Below are positions 1-7,785 of a stretch of DNA of 64,000 bases, piece by piece (within the stretch, counting starts at the first letter, position 1; each line of letters starts with the position of its first letter). The position numbers were made by a program, and so were the translations under genes. The stretch covers positions 186,001 through 250,000 of the forward strand of contig CACYZY010000003.1 in assembly GCA_902779085.1 (NCBI GenBank), in the 5' to 3' direction. This DNA comes from an uncultured Bacteroidales bacterium (lineage in GTDB: Bacteria; Bacteroidota; Bacteroidia; Bacteroidales; Bacteroidaceae). The notes beneath the pieces are model-generated. The model was not told where the DNA came from. It did not search any database and saw only the letters and a list, made by a program, of their open reading frames with translations.

Positions 1-175
1 TGTTGATAATACTCATTTCATATTATTATATTATTATATCACTCTATTAGACTATTAATAATTCAAAGCTACTTTTTTCAACTTATTATGTATACATAAT
101 ATAGCCAGACAATAAACTTTCCATGTTTAATTGTATCAATCGCAAATATAATAAATAAAAGTAAATTACAGCTAG

Positions 176-387
176 ATCAATGGAAAGAAAGTAACGAAGT
201 GTCTAAGTAACTTATGGACAGGAATGATTAATGGACAGATGAGGGAAGAAGGATCCAATACTTTAATTATAATACCATAATATTATTAATCATTAATTAT
301 TATAAATATAATATTATTTCATTTCATGTAGTGTTTTGAGCTTCTTGTCCATAAGTTACTTGGACACTTCGTTACTATCTCATTGAT
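176..387. repeat. 31-base inverted repeat flanking an AT-rich spacer
   Basis: The arm at 190-220 is the reverse complement of 346-376 at 30 of 31 positions; the one difference is T204 against G362. A further 7-base pair of arms (ATCAATG 176-182, CATTGAT 381-387) sits outside it. Each arm carries AGTAAC-like repeats internally, and ATGGACA recurs just inside the left arm. The 125-base spacer is AT-rich and holds no obvious gene. It could be an invertible segment, a MITE-like element or a very strong hairpin. I see no recombinase gene beside it and no clean target-site duplication. Confidence 0.75.
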
Positions 388-524
388 TCTATTCACCAAG
401 ATGATCTAATAAGAAAGACATCAAGTCATACTACCACATTATTTTGTTAATCCGTAGCTGAATATATGCCTGCTACGAGTTGGCCAGCACTCAGGATGGA
501 GGTGATGGAATAATATTAAACAAT

Positions 525-571
525 AAAGTAGACAAATGCCCTCGCAAATTGCGGGGGCATTTGTCTACTTT
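525..571. terminator. Strong bidirectional hairpin terminator
   Basis: A 17-base arm at 525-541 pairs perfectly with 555-571, and CGCAA/TTGCG pairs inside it. The A-rich and T-rich feet (AAAG, CTTT) allow it to work both ways. It lies just past the 3' end of the minus-strand gene ending at 591. Confidence 0.8.
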
Positions 572-590
572 ACATTAGGTGGTGTAAAGC

Positions 591-1178
591 TCACTTCTTC
601 CAGACATGCACGATTTCTGCAATGAACTGCTGATGAGCAGGGCGACGCTCGCCATCACGATAGAAGGAGGACTTAATGCTGTCATCCAACTTGCTCTCAT
701 CCCATACGCCTGTATAAATCATGCGGCACTCAATCACAAGGTTAGCCTGCTCGAAGAAGGGGTTGCCAAGCTCGGTCTTGCTCACCTCCAATCCCGCATC
801 TTTGATCTTGTCAGATCCGTCCCTGCCTGAATGGTGTCCCAGATAATTAACGCTTTCCTTGTATTGCTCTGGAAAAACGGCAAGGGTGAAATATGGATTC
901 TTCTGTAACAATTCATAGGTGAAACGACTCTCGTTCACGAAGATAGAAACAATGGGCTTGCCTCTGAACACACCCAGACTGCCCATAGTCAGCAACATAG
1001 CATTTGGCTTGTCACCATTGTTAACAGACAGCACTATCCAATCCTGAAAGAGACTGACTGCATTGGTATTAATCTCTGTTGGAGGTATCTCTTTCCAGGC
1101 ACTACTTGGCGATACACTCTGTGCCATAGCGCTCATACTCATTACGAGTAAGCAAAACAAATAAACAATCTTCTTCAT
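591..1178 (-). CDS. Exported flavin reductase-like FMN-binding split-barrel protein
   Basis: The product is about 195 aa and resembles the flavin reductase/flavoredoxin family (FMN-binding split barrel). It has a clear N-terminal signal peptide (MKKIVYLF then a hydrophobic run, likely cleaved after SAMAQ), which is unusual because the family is normally cytoplasmic. The start at 1178 gives a standard signal peptide; an upstream in-frame ATG would add six residues. Family-like features are the NAMLLTMGSLGVF segment, the FVNESRFTYELL segment and the GHHSGRDGSDKI segment. It lies 29 bases after the GH78 gene on the same strand, so the two are probably co-transcribed. The cofactor and substrate are not deducible; a periplasmic flavin-dependent role is inference. 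A cytoplasmic family member lies at 49695-50264. Confidence 0.75.
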   Translation of the reverse strand: MKKIVYLFCLLVMSMSAMAQSVSPSSAWKEIPPTEINTNAVSLFQDWIVLSVNNGDKPNAMLLTMGSLGVFRGKPIVSIFVNESRFTYELLQKNPYFTLAVFPEQYKESVNYLGHHSGRDGSDKIKDAGLEVSKTELGNPFFEQANLVIECRMIYTGVWDESKLDDSIKSSFYRDGERRPAHQQFIAEIVHVWKK

Positions 1179-1207
1179 AATCTTTGTGTTTATCATTATT
1201 ACTAAAA

Positions 1208-4200
1208 CTATTTCACCACTACCTTGTTGCCCTGCAACTCAAAGCTGAAGGTGCCAGAGGTGAGCTCATACTGGGCACATTCAACGCCATTGTGCTGCGT
1301 ATTGCCTACATAGCGCACACCTGTCGCATTGTCGTATGACGAAGCGGCTACAGGCAGGTAAAGTGTGGCTGATGTATTGGCAGGAACGGTGGCGGTGTAG
1401 GCGGTCATCTTGCCCTTGCCGTCAGCCTTCCAAGCACTCTTGACATCGCCGTAGTTGCTGCGGTAGCTGCCTTCAAGCGAGGTGTAGTTGGCTCCTGCAG
1501 AGGGCTGCAGGATGAAGTGCTGGTAGCCTCCGTTGCCATGCACATGGTCGGAGGTGATGCCCAACTGGTACTCATACATCCACTGTCCTACCGCCCCTAA
1601 AGCGAAGTGGTTGAAGGAGTTCATGTTGTTCTGGTTGTTCTTGCCAAACGCCACTTCCAAACCGTTCCAACGCTCCCATACGGAGGTGGCTCCCTTGGTG
1701 ACAGGATAGAGCCATGAGGTGAAGTCGGTGCAGGTGAACATGCGGAAGGCCTCTGCTGCCTTGCCGTTACGGCTTAATGCAGGCAGGATGTTAGGCGTGC
1801 CTGAGAAGCCTGTGGTGATGGTATAGGCAGGGAACTTCATAGAGCCGTCGCCACTGGCAGAAGGATTGGCGGCCAAAGCTGCGAGGTATTCGATGGCCTT
1901 AGCCCTGTTCTGATCGTTGAAGCAGTTGAAGTTCAAAGGTGTGGCGTAGGATGCCTGGGAGTGGATGATCTTCTTGCCGTCGGCACTGCGTGTCTTGCCT
2001 GTTGCAGGATCGACATACGCCTCGTTCCATTCTTTCAGGGCTGCCTCACGACGCTCGCGCAAGGTCTGCGCATAGTCGCTCTCGCCTATCACATCTGCCA
2101 TATAAGCGGTTACCTCCATCATATAGATATAGATGGCATTGTTTACCAAATCGGATGGCGTGTTGTTGTCCATAGCCAGCCAGTCTGCCAGACCGCTTGC
2201 CTTTGCGGAGAGATGTGGATATTGCTCGCTGAAATCGTAGAAGTCCATACCGTTAAGCCATGCCATCATCGCCTCCATGTTCTCGCGAATCACCTGCGTG
2301 TTGCCATACTGGATATAGAGCTGCCAAGGCACCATGCACACGGCTGCTGCCCATGTGGTACCGTCGGCAAACGAGGTGTCGTCCTGCTGGTTATAGGTAG
2401 GTACGGTACTGCCAATGCCGCCAGGAGCATCCTTGTCGCTGCCCACGCCTTGGTCTGCACGAAGGGCCACCATCCACTGACGGAAAAAGTTCTGCACGTC
2501 GCTGTTGTAGGTAGCGGTACGGGTATAGGCCTGAGCATCGCCTGTCCATCCCATGCGCTCGTTACGCTGAGGACAGTCGGTAGGTATGGTGAAGAAGTTG
2601 CCCAACTGACTGCGTTGGATGTTCTTGATAAGCTGGTTGACCAGGTTCGCTGTCTTGTTGCCGTCGGCAGTTGTTGCCACGTAAGTGCCTGTAGGCAGGT
2701 TGTCGCTTGACATCACCAAACCCTTGATATTGGCTGTTGGCAACGCGCCCTTATGGTTAGGCAGGGTAATCTGGATATACTGATAGCCACGATAGGTGGT
2801 GGTAGGCTGTATCACCACCTCTTCACTGCCCTTTGCCACGTAGAAATCGGATGCCAAAGCGGCACGGAAAGTCTCATACAGAGGGCGTCCTGCAATGTTC
2901 TTGCCCTTGGCGCCGTAGGTATCGACATAGTATTTCTCATCGCCCTTGAAGCCTGGATAGAGCTGCTCGGCATAACGGATGATGACCACATCGCCTTTCT
3001 GCAAGTAACCTGCGGGGATGGTAATCTGCGGCACTCCCACCATGTTGATGCCCATATCATAGATAAAGGTGTGCTGATCGGCGCTGTGCGTAGGCATGAC
3101 GCGTTGTGCAGTGAGTGTCTCACGCACCTTCACAGGTTCGTCGTAGCGTGCCATGAAGTCGAAGTTCACCCAATCACGCTGTGCGATAATCTCAGCTGGT
3201 TGCCATGCGTTGTCATTGAAGCCGACATTCTTCCAACCATTCACAGCTGCTTCGTAGTTGGCGTCATAACGCTCTCCCTGGAAGAAGCTGCCAAAGCGGA
3301 TAGGACCGTCCTTGAAGGTCTTCCATGTCTGCGGATTGGACACCACTGTCTGCTTCGTACCATCGTCGTAGGTAATGACGAGTTTCATGAGCAGTGCCTC
3401 GTGGTCGCCAAAGAAATTGTAGTTGCTGGTGGTGAAGGTCATGTAGCCTGTAAACCATCCAGGACTCAGTTGGGCACCAATGGCGTTGTTGCCGTCTTGC
3501 AGCATGCTTGTCACATCGAAAGCGTGGTAGCCCATGGTCTCACGGTACTGACTGTCGCCAGGAGTAAACCAGTTGTCTCCCATGCGCTTACCATTGATGA
3601 AGAGCTCGTAAGCACCCATAGCCGTAGCATAGAGCTTGGCCTTGCTGATTTTCTTGCCTTGCGTGGTGGCAAACTGTGTGCGCAGCATGGTCATGGCGCC
3701 ATGAGAAGGATCGGCATGTCCGATGAGCATCTTGCTGCCTTCGTTGCTGACGGTGATGGTATTGCCAGTTACCTTGACGCCTGGCAGTTCGCTGAATATG
3801 CTGTAGTGACGGGCATCGAAAGCCACATCATTGACAGCCTGTCCACGGTTCTTTATCTGGTAGTCAGTATATTCCACTGTTGAGCCTGGCATAGCGGCAA
3901 AGCCTATCTCTGCCAAGTTGGGGGCAGTGTTGAAATCGTGGCTGCGTCCCCAAGGACCAATGTTGATGCGTGTGGCATTGCTTACGCGCATGTTGGTGCT
4001 GCCTACGGCAAAACCTCCGAAGCGACGGCGGTTAGGATCGGCAGGTTCTGTAATCAGGTCCTTGCCATTGATGGTGAAATAGACATTGCTGGTCTCTATG
4101 TCGATGGTAATGTCATAGACACCCGTCTTGTTGGTAATCAGCTCGTTGATATTGCTCTTGGGGAACTTCTCCTGATTGATGGCGAGGAAAGGCACATCGG

Positions 4201-4888
4201 CCTTGTCGCCTTTGGCATAGCCTACACGGTAGATGTTGATGGCGGCTCCCTTGCTACTGCCTACGCCGCTGAAATCGAACTCAAAGCGGAAGTAGTTGTC
4301 GCCTTGCAGGTTGTCAATGTTCTGGAAAGCATCATTCAGGCGGAAATCGTTGGCACCAAGGATGATGCTGGCCTTGTCGCCCTTGACGATGTGCAACTTG
4401 GTAGCAAGCTGGAAATAGAAATGGGAAGCGGCATCGAGGGTTACCTCCTTGGAACCAATCCATTGTGCCCCACTCCATGCGGCTTGCTTGGTGTTCATCA
4501 GACCTGTTTCAAAGCGGCTCTGCTGCTGGTATTTGTTGCCTTGTGCATCCCACACTTCCACTTGCCAGGTGTAGGCAGTCTCTGGCTGCAAAGCCACACC
4601 TCTATAAGGCACATTCACGGAAGCGGCACCATTTACCTTGCCACTTGTCCACATCACCTTGCCGTCGCTCTCACGGCATACGGTAAGGCTGTAAGCCTGC
4701 TGATACTGGCCTGTGGCATCGCTCTCCATCATCCAGCTGAACAGCGGATGGCGGTCTTCAATGGCCAAAGGCTCTACACTGTCCTGCACACGCAGGTTGG
4801 TAATCTGCGTTCCTGCAAATGACATACCAGGAAGGAGGGTCATTAAGGCAACTGCCAACCATCCTTTCATTCGATTTTTCATGTTCAT
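1208..4888 (-). CDS. Secreted alpha-L-rhamnosidase, glycoside hydrolase family 78
   Basis: This 1226-aa protein should release terminal alpha-L-rhamnose from plant or microbial glycans in the periplasm or at the cell surface. A signal peptide spans about residues 1-25 (ending GMSFAG). An Ig-like domain follows (RHPLFSWMME). About residues 145-330 form an inserted beta-rich, lectin-like module. The Bac_rhamnosid_N region follows (YELFINGKRMGD, SPGWFTGYM), then the (alpha/alpha)6 catalytic barrel. The barrel carries the hallmark DCPQRNERMGWTGD near residues 770-783 and SVWERWNG near 1068, which hold the expected catalytic acids. The C-terminal beta domain is present (YTATVPANTSATLYLP). It is longer than most GH78 enzymes because of the insert. 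It is co-directional with the exported FMN-barrel gene. No SusC/SusD pair is adjacent in this window. Confidence 0.93.
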   Translation of the reverse strand: MNMKNRMKGWLAVALMTLLPGMSFAGTQITNLRVQDSVEPLAIEDRHPLFSWMMESDATGQYQQAYSLTVCRESDGKVMWTSGKVNGAASVNVPYRGVALQPETAYTWQVEVWDAQGNKYQQQSRFETGLMNTKQAAWSGAQWIGSKEVTLDAASHFYFQLATKLHIVKGDKASIILGANDFRLNDAFQNIDNLQGDNYFRFEFDFSGVGSSKGAAINIYRVGYAKGDKADVPFLAINQEKFPKSNINELITNKTGVYDITIDIETSNVYFTINGKDLITEPADPNRRRFGGFAVGSTNMRVSNATRINIGPWGRSHDFNTAPNLAEIGFAAMPGSTVEYTDYQIKNRGQAVNDVAFDARHYSIFSELPGVKVTGNTITVSNEGSKMLIGHADPSHGAMTMLRTQFATTQGKKISKAKLYATAMGAYELFINGKRMGDNWFTPGDSQYRETMGYHAFDVTSMLQDGNNAIGAQLSPGWFTGYMTFTTSNYNFFGDHEALLMKLVITYDDGTKQTVVSNPQTWKTFKDGPIRFGSFFQGERYDANYEAAVNGWKNVGFNDNAWQPAEIIAQRDWVNFDFMARYDEPVKVRETLTAQRVMPTHSADQHTFIYDMGINMVGVPQITIPAGYLQKGDVVIIRYAEQLYPGFKGDEKYYVDTYGAKGKNIAGRPLYETFRAALASDFYVAKGSEEVVIQPTTTYRGYQYIQITLPNHKGALPTANIKGLVMSSDNLPTGTYVATTADGNKTANLVNQLIKNIQRSQLGNFFTIPTDCPQRNERMGWTGDAQAYTRTATYNSDVQNFFRQWMVALRADQGVGSDKDAPGGIGSTVPTYNQQDDTSFADGTTWAAAVCMVPWQLYIQYGNTQVIRENMEAMMAWLNGMDFYDFSEQYPHLSAKASGLADWLAMDNNTPSDLVNNAIYIYMMEVTAYMADVIGESDYAQTLRERREAALKEWNEAYVDPATGKTRSADGKKIIHSQASYATPLNFNCFNDQNRAKAIEYLAALAANPSASGDGSMKFPAYTITTGFSGTPNILPALSRNGKAAEAFRMFTCTDFTSWLYPVTKGATSVWERWNGLEVAFGKNNQNNMNSFNHFALGAVGQWMYEYQLGITSDHVHGNGGYQHFILQPSAGANYTSLEGSYRSNYGDVKSAWKADGKGKMTAYTATVPANTSATLYLPVAASSYDNATGVRYVGNTQHNGVECAQYELTSGTFSFELQGNKVVVK

Positions 4889-4936
4889 ATCGTTATTGTT
4901 TTAATTTTTCGGAATTATTAAGTATCTTTACCGCAT

Positions 4937-4944
4937 CAAAGATA
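4937..4944 (-). promoter_or_regulatory. -7 box for the GH78 gene
   Basis: On the minus strand this reads TATCTTTG, matching the Bacteroidetes TAnnTTTG box, about 50 bases before the GH78 start. I do not see a good -33 element at the right spacing. Confidence 0.45.
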
Positions 4945-4967
4945 ATAATAAATAGCCATATATAAAT

Positions 4968-6611
4968 ATGTATAGCGATAAAAAATCCGTAAGGCAGCTG
5001 ACTGCATTGCTCAAAGCGCATGGTGTGACGAAGGTGGTGGTATGTCCAGGCAGTCAAGTGGCACCCTTGATACAGACTTGCCTGCAGGTAACGAGTTTTA
5101 CGTGCTACCCTGTGAATGACCATCGCAGTGCGGGGTTCTTTGCCATAGGTTTGGCGTTGCATGAGGCGGCTCCTGTGGCTGTGGTGTGCACTGCCGGCAA
5201 CGGACTTTCCAATATGCTGCCTGCTGTGGCGGAGGCGTATCAGCAGCAAGTGCCATTAGTGGTAATATCAGCAGATACAGTGCCTGCACGCCTGCAAGAG
5301 CCTTTGGTGTTTGGCAATGTAGTGAAGAAGGCCGTGAACCTGCCTGAGGTGCAGAGCGAGGAGGATGCGCTGGCATGCAACCGCCTGATTAACGAGGCAT
5401 TGCTGGAGAGCAGGCATCATGGCAAAGGACCTGTGCATATCAATATACAATTGAGCGATCCTGCCTTTGGATGCAACACCACGGAACTGGAAGAGGAACG
5501 TGTGATGGTGCGCTATCAAGGACTGAACATGTATGAGCAGGACTACCAGCCTTTGGTGGAGCGTCTGAACAAACTGAAGAAACGTATGGTAGTGGCAGGG
5601 CAGATGAACAACATCTATGAATTTGACAAGAAGAACGAGGCTACACTGTCGAAACAGTTTGTGTGGTTTACGGAGAGCCTGAGCAACCATACCACGCCTG
5701 GGCGTCCTATTCGCAGAATGGAGGAGCTGCTTTACCCTATGGACTTGAAAACGCTGGACAACCTTACACCAGAGCTGCTGATTACCTTTGGAGGGGCTGT
5801 GGTTTCACGCAGGTTGAAGTATTTCCTGCGCAAGCATAAGCCATTAGAACATTGGCATGTATCAAAAGACGGTGAGGCGTATGATGCCTTCGGTGCCTTG
5901 ACGGCCATCATCGAGATGGATCCGTTTGAATTCTTCGAGAAAATCGCACCTCTTATCGAGGATGTGCCTCCTCTCTATCCTCGTCAATGGAGCCAGTTGG
6001 AGGAGAAGCTGCCAACGCCTAAATTCCCCTATTCCGAGTTGCAAGCGGTAGGACTGCTAATGGAGGCTTTGCCAAAGGGCTGTTCGTTGCACCTTGGCAA
6101 CAGTTCTGTAGTGAGAATGGCGCAACTGTTTGGCATGCCTGAAGAGGTGGAAATGCAGTCGAACATGGGACTGGAAGGTGCTGAGGGTGCTTTGGCTACG
6201 GCACTGGGCTATGCTACTGCCAGCGAGAAAATCAACTTCATCGTATTGGGGGACTTGAGTTTCTTCTGCGGCATGAGTGCCTTGTGGAACAGCAACTACG
6301 GCTCTAACATCCGTCTAATGGTCATCAATAACGGAGGCAATGCACAACAGCAGACACTGCCTGGTTTCACGCCTGACGATCGTGCCCTGCGCATGATTAC
6401 GGGAGCACATCAGGCTTCTGCCAAGGCTTGGGCAGAAGACAGGGGCTTTACTTATCTCTCTGCACATAACGAGGAGGAACTGCAAGCTGCCCTTCCTGCT
6501 TTCGTGAAGCCTGACATCACGCGACAGCCTCTCTTCCTGGAGGTGTTTACGGACAAGGCTTCAGATGCCGAGGTGCTGAAGCAGTATTACAAGAGCTTGA
6601 AGAAGGGCTGA
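4968..6611 (+). CDS. MenD-like thiamine-diphosphate-fold protein with altered catalytic motifs
   Basis: This 547-aa protein aligns by eye over its full length with MenD (SEPHCHC synthase, menaquinone pathway). It has the start MYSDKK, the HHGKGPVHINI segment, the ThDP/Mg motif GDLSFF near 428 with INNGG near 453, and the LEGAEGALATALG segment. Several catalytic-site motifs are changed. The DER motif carrying the ThDP-activating glutamate reads DHR (His52, codon CAT at 5122-5124). PGSR reads PGSQ, SGTA reads AGNG, and ADRP reads ADTV followed by an apparent deletion. No other men gene is nearby; men genes are usually clustered. It may be a paralog with a new reaction or a pseudoenzyme, so I do not give the symbol menD. 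Confidence 0.8.
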   Translation: MYSDKKSVRQLTALLKAHGVTKVVVCPGSQVAPLIQTCLQVTSFTCYPVNDHRSAGFFAIGLALHEAAPVAVVCTAGNGLSNMLPAVAEAYQQQVPLVVISADTVPARLQEPLVFGNVVKKAVNLPEVQSEEDALACNRLINEALLESRHHGKGPVHINIQLSDPAFGCNTTELEEERVMVRYQGLNMYEQDYQPLVERLNKLKKRMVVAGQMNNIYEFDKKNEATLSKQFVWFTESLSNHTTPGRPIRRMEELLYPMDLKTLDNLTPELLITFGGAVVSRRLKYFLRKHKPLEHWHVSKDGEAYDAFGALTAIIEMDPFEFFEKIAPLIEDVPPLYPRQWSQLEEKLPTPKFPYSELQAVGLLMEALPKGCSLHLGNSSVVRMAQLFGMPEEVEMQSNMGLEGAEGALATALGYATASEKINFIVLGDLSFFCGMSALWNSNYGSNIRLMVINNGGNAQQQTLPGFTPDDRALRMITGAHQASAKAWAEDRGFTYLSAHNEEELQAALPAFVKPDITRQPLFLEVFTDKASDAEVLKQYYKSLKKG

Positions 6612-6672
6612 TTGCTGCCTTGGTGTTAATTACCAGCTGTTGGCAGCACATTCTTGCTACGAAAACCTGACT

Positions 6673-6987
6673 ATGCTGATTATCAGAAACAACATATTGC
6701 CCCTGAAGCGTTTCAATGCCATCAACCTGATGGGCGTGCTGTTTGCGCGTAAGGATGCAGAGCTTGACGAATACCTGATAAACCATGAGCGTATCCATAC
6801 TCGTCAGATGATGGAGATGCTCATTGTGGGTTTCTATCTTTGGTATGTCATTGAATGGCTTATCCGTTTGCCTAAAAACAAAAATGCCTATCGCAGCATC
6901 AGCTTTGAGCGTGAGGCATATGCCAATGATGGCAACCTCAACTACCTGCAACAACGGAAACCGTATTCCTGGATAAAATACTTGTAG
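6673..6987 (+). CDS. Small conserved HExxH membrane-associated protein
   Basis: A 104-aa protein starting at the ATG at 6673; an upstream TTG in frame is a less likely start. It carries HERIH at residues 38-42, the zinc-protease signature HExxH. A hydrophobic segment follows (about 49-65, VGFYLWYVIEW), then SFEREAYAND (78-87), whose glutamates could supply the third zinc ligand of a gluzincin. I know similar short proteins only as uncharacterised Bacteroidales proteins. The small size suggests a minimal metalloprotease fold, but activity is inference. It follows the MenD-like gene by 61 bases on the same strand. Confidence 0.6.
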   Translation: MLIIRNNILPLKRFNAINLMGVLFARKDAELDEYLINHERIHTRQMMEMLIVGFYLWYVIEWLIRLPKNKNAYRSISFEREAYANDGNLNYLQQRKPYSWIKYL

Positions 6988-7059
6988 CTAAGAGCAAGAA
7001 CAGGCGGTTATTATCGTAAACACAATACTACGCCTTTATTCATTAATAAAAAACTGAGC

Positions 7060-7599
7060 TTATAATCCCGAGAAGTATTTCAGCAATGGTACCAGCATAA
7101 GGGCCTGTACGAGTTCGCCACGGCGTATCATTTCCTTCACCTCTTCTGGCTTGAAAAGATAGACCTCGATGTCTTCAGTAGCATCCAGATGCTGTCCGCT
7201 AACTTTCTCCACACCTGTTGCCAAGAAACAATGCGTGAGGTTGGTAGTGGTACTTGGATTGGCAGAAATGACAGCTACTTCACGCCATTCGCCTCCACCA
7301 TAGCCAGCTTCTTCCATCAATTCGCGCTTTGCAGCATCGATGGGTTCCTCCCCCTGCTCCATCACACCTGCCACAATCTCAAAGTTGGTCTGCCCTAAAC
7401 CGTGACGATACTGGCGCACCATCACCATTTCTCCGTCTTTCGTGATAGCAGTAACGTTGATCCAAGTAGGATACTCCAATACGTAATACTCCTTATTGAT
7501 GGCACCGTTAGGCAGTTCCACCACATCGCGCCTTGCTGTAAGCCAAGGTCTTTTTATCAGGTATTCGGAAGAGAGCACCTTCCATTTCATGTCTTTCAT
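7060..7599 (-). CDS. Nudix hydrolase, ADP-ribose pyrophosphatase type
   Basis: The product is about 179 aa if it starts at the MKDMKWK methionine (7599); a further in-frame ATG lies upstream at 7644 but adds an unlikely hydrophobic lead. The Nudix box is complete: G, five residues, E, seven residues, then RELMEEAGY, in the segment beginning GVMEQGEE. Other family-like parts are RQYRHG upstream of the box and ISANPSTTTN after it. Such enzymes hydrolyse nucleoside diphosphates linked to another group, here most likely ADP-ribose or an NDP-sugar, in the cytoplasm. It stands alone, convergent with the small HExxH gene. Confidence 0.88.
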   Translation of the reverse strand: MKDMKWKVLSSEYLIKRPWLTARRDVVELPNGAINKEYYVLEYPTWINVTAITKDGEMVMVRQYRHGLGQTNFEIVAGVMEQGEEPIDAAKRELMEEAGYGGGEWREVAVISANPSTTTNLTHCFLATGVEKVSGQHLDATEDIEVYLFKPEEVKEMIRRGELVQALMLVPLLKYFSGL

Positions 7600-7716
7600 A
7601 AATTGCCACTTATTAATTGCTTGCAAAATTAAGGAAAACACCACTCTTAATTGACCACTATCTGTTAATAAACATTAAAGATGGCACTTTTGGGAAAATA
7701 TATGCCTTGTGCATAG

Positions 7717-7746
7717 TTGCACATGAAACTTTATTTATTAACTTTG
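7717..7746 (+). promoter_or_regulatory. Promoter of the FadL-like gene
   Basis: TTG at 7717-7719 and TAACTTTG at 7739-7746 are separated by 19 bases, a full match to the Bacteroidetes -33/-7 pattern. The box lies 39 bases before the ATG at 7786, which also argues against the upstream in-frame start. Confidence 0.75.
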
Positions 7747-7785
7747 CAAAAGTTACAAACGAAACTAATCAAAACAAGAACTTAT

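Larger units (their letters stand above)
1..590. other. Gene-free AT-rich left edge
   Basis: I see no supportable gene in this stretch. It is strongly AT-rich with many TTATTA and ATATAA runs. It holds two ordered structures listed separately: a long inverted repeat at 176-387 and a strong hairpin terminator at 525-571. Short open frames have no convincing start or domain. Confidence 0.7.

Noticed and set aside
190-376. Calling the inverted repeat an insertion sequence
   Set aside because: No transposase fits in the 125-base spacer and no flanking duplication is clear.
2753-3883. Long open frame (376 codons) opposite the GH78 gene, with similar ones at 1961-2710 and 3938-4822
   Set aside because: They are antisense to a well-supported enzyme, have no domain or promoter, and their composition is that of a reverse-strand reading of a GC-biased gene.
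4968-6611. Annotating this simply as menD of the menaquinone pathway
   Set aside because: Key catalytic motifs are altered and no men cluster is present; the name would overstate what the sequence shows.
7717-7785. Upstream start of the FadL-like gene
   Set aside because: It overlaps the promoter and would bury the signal peptide behind 23 residues.
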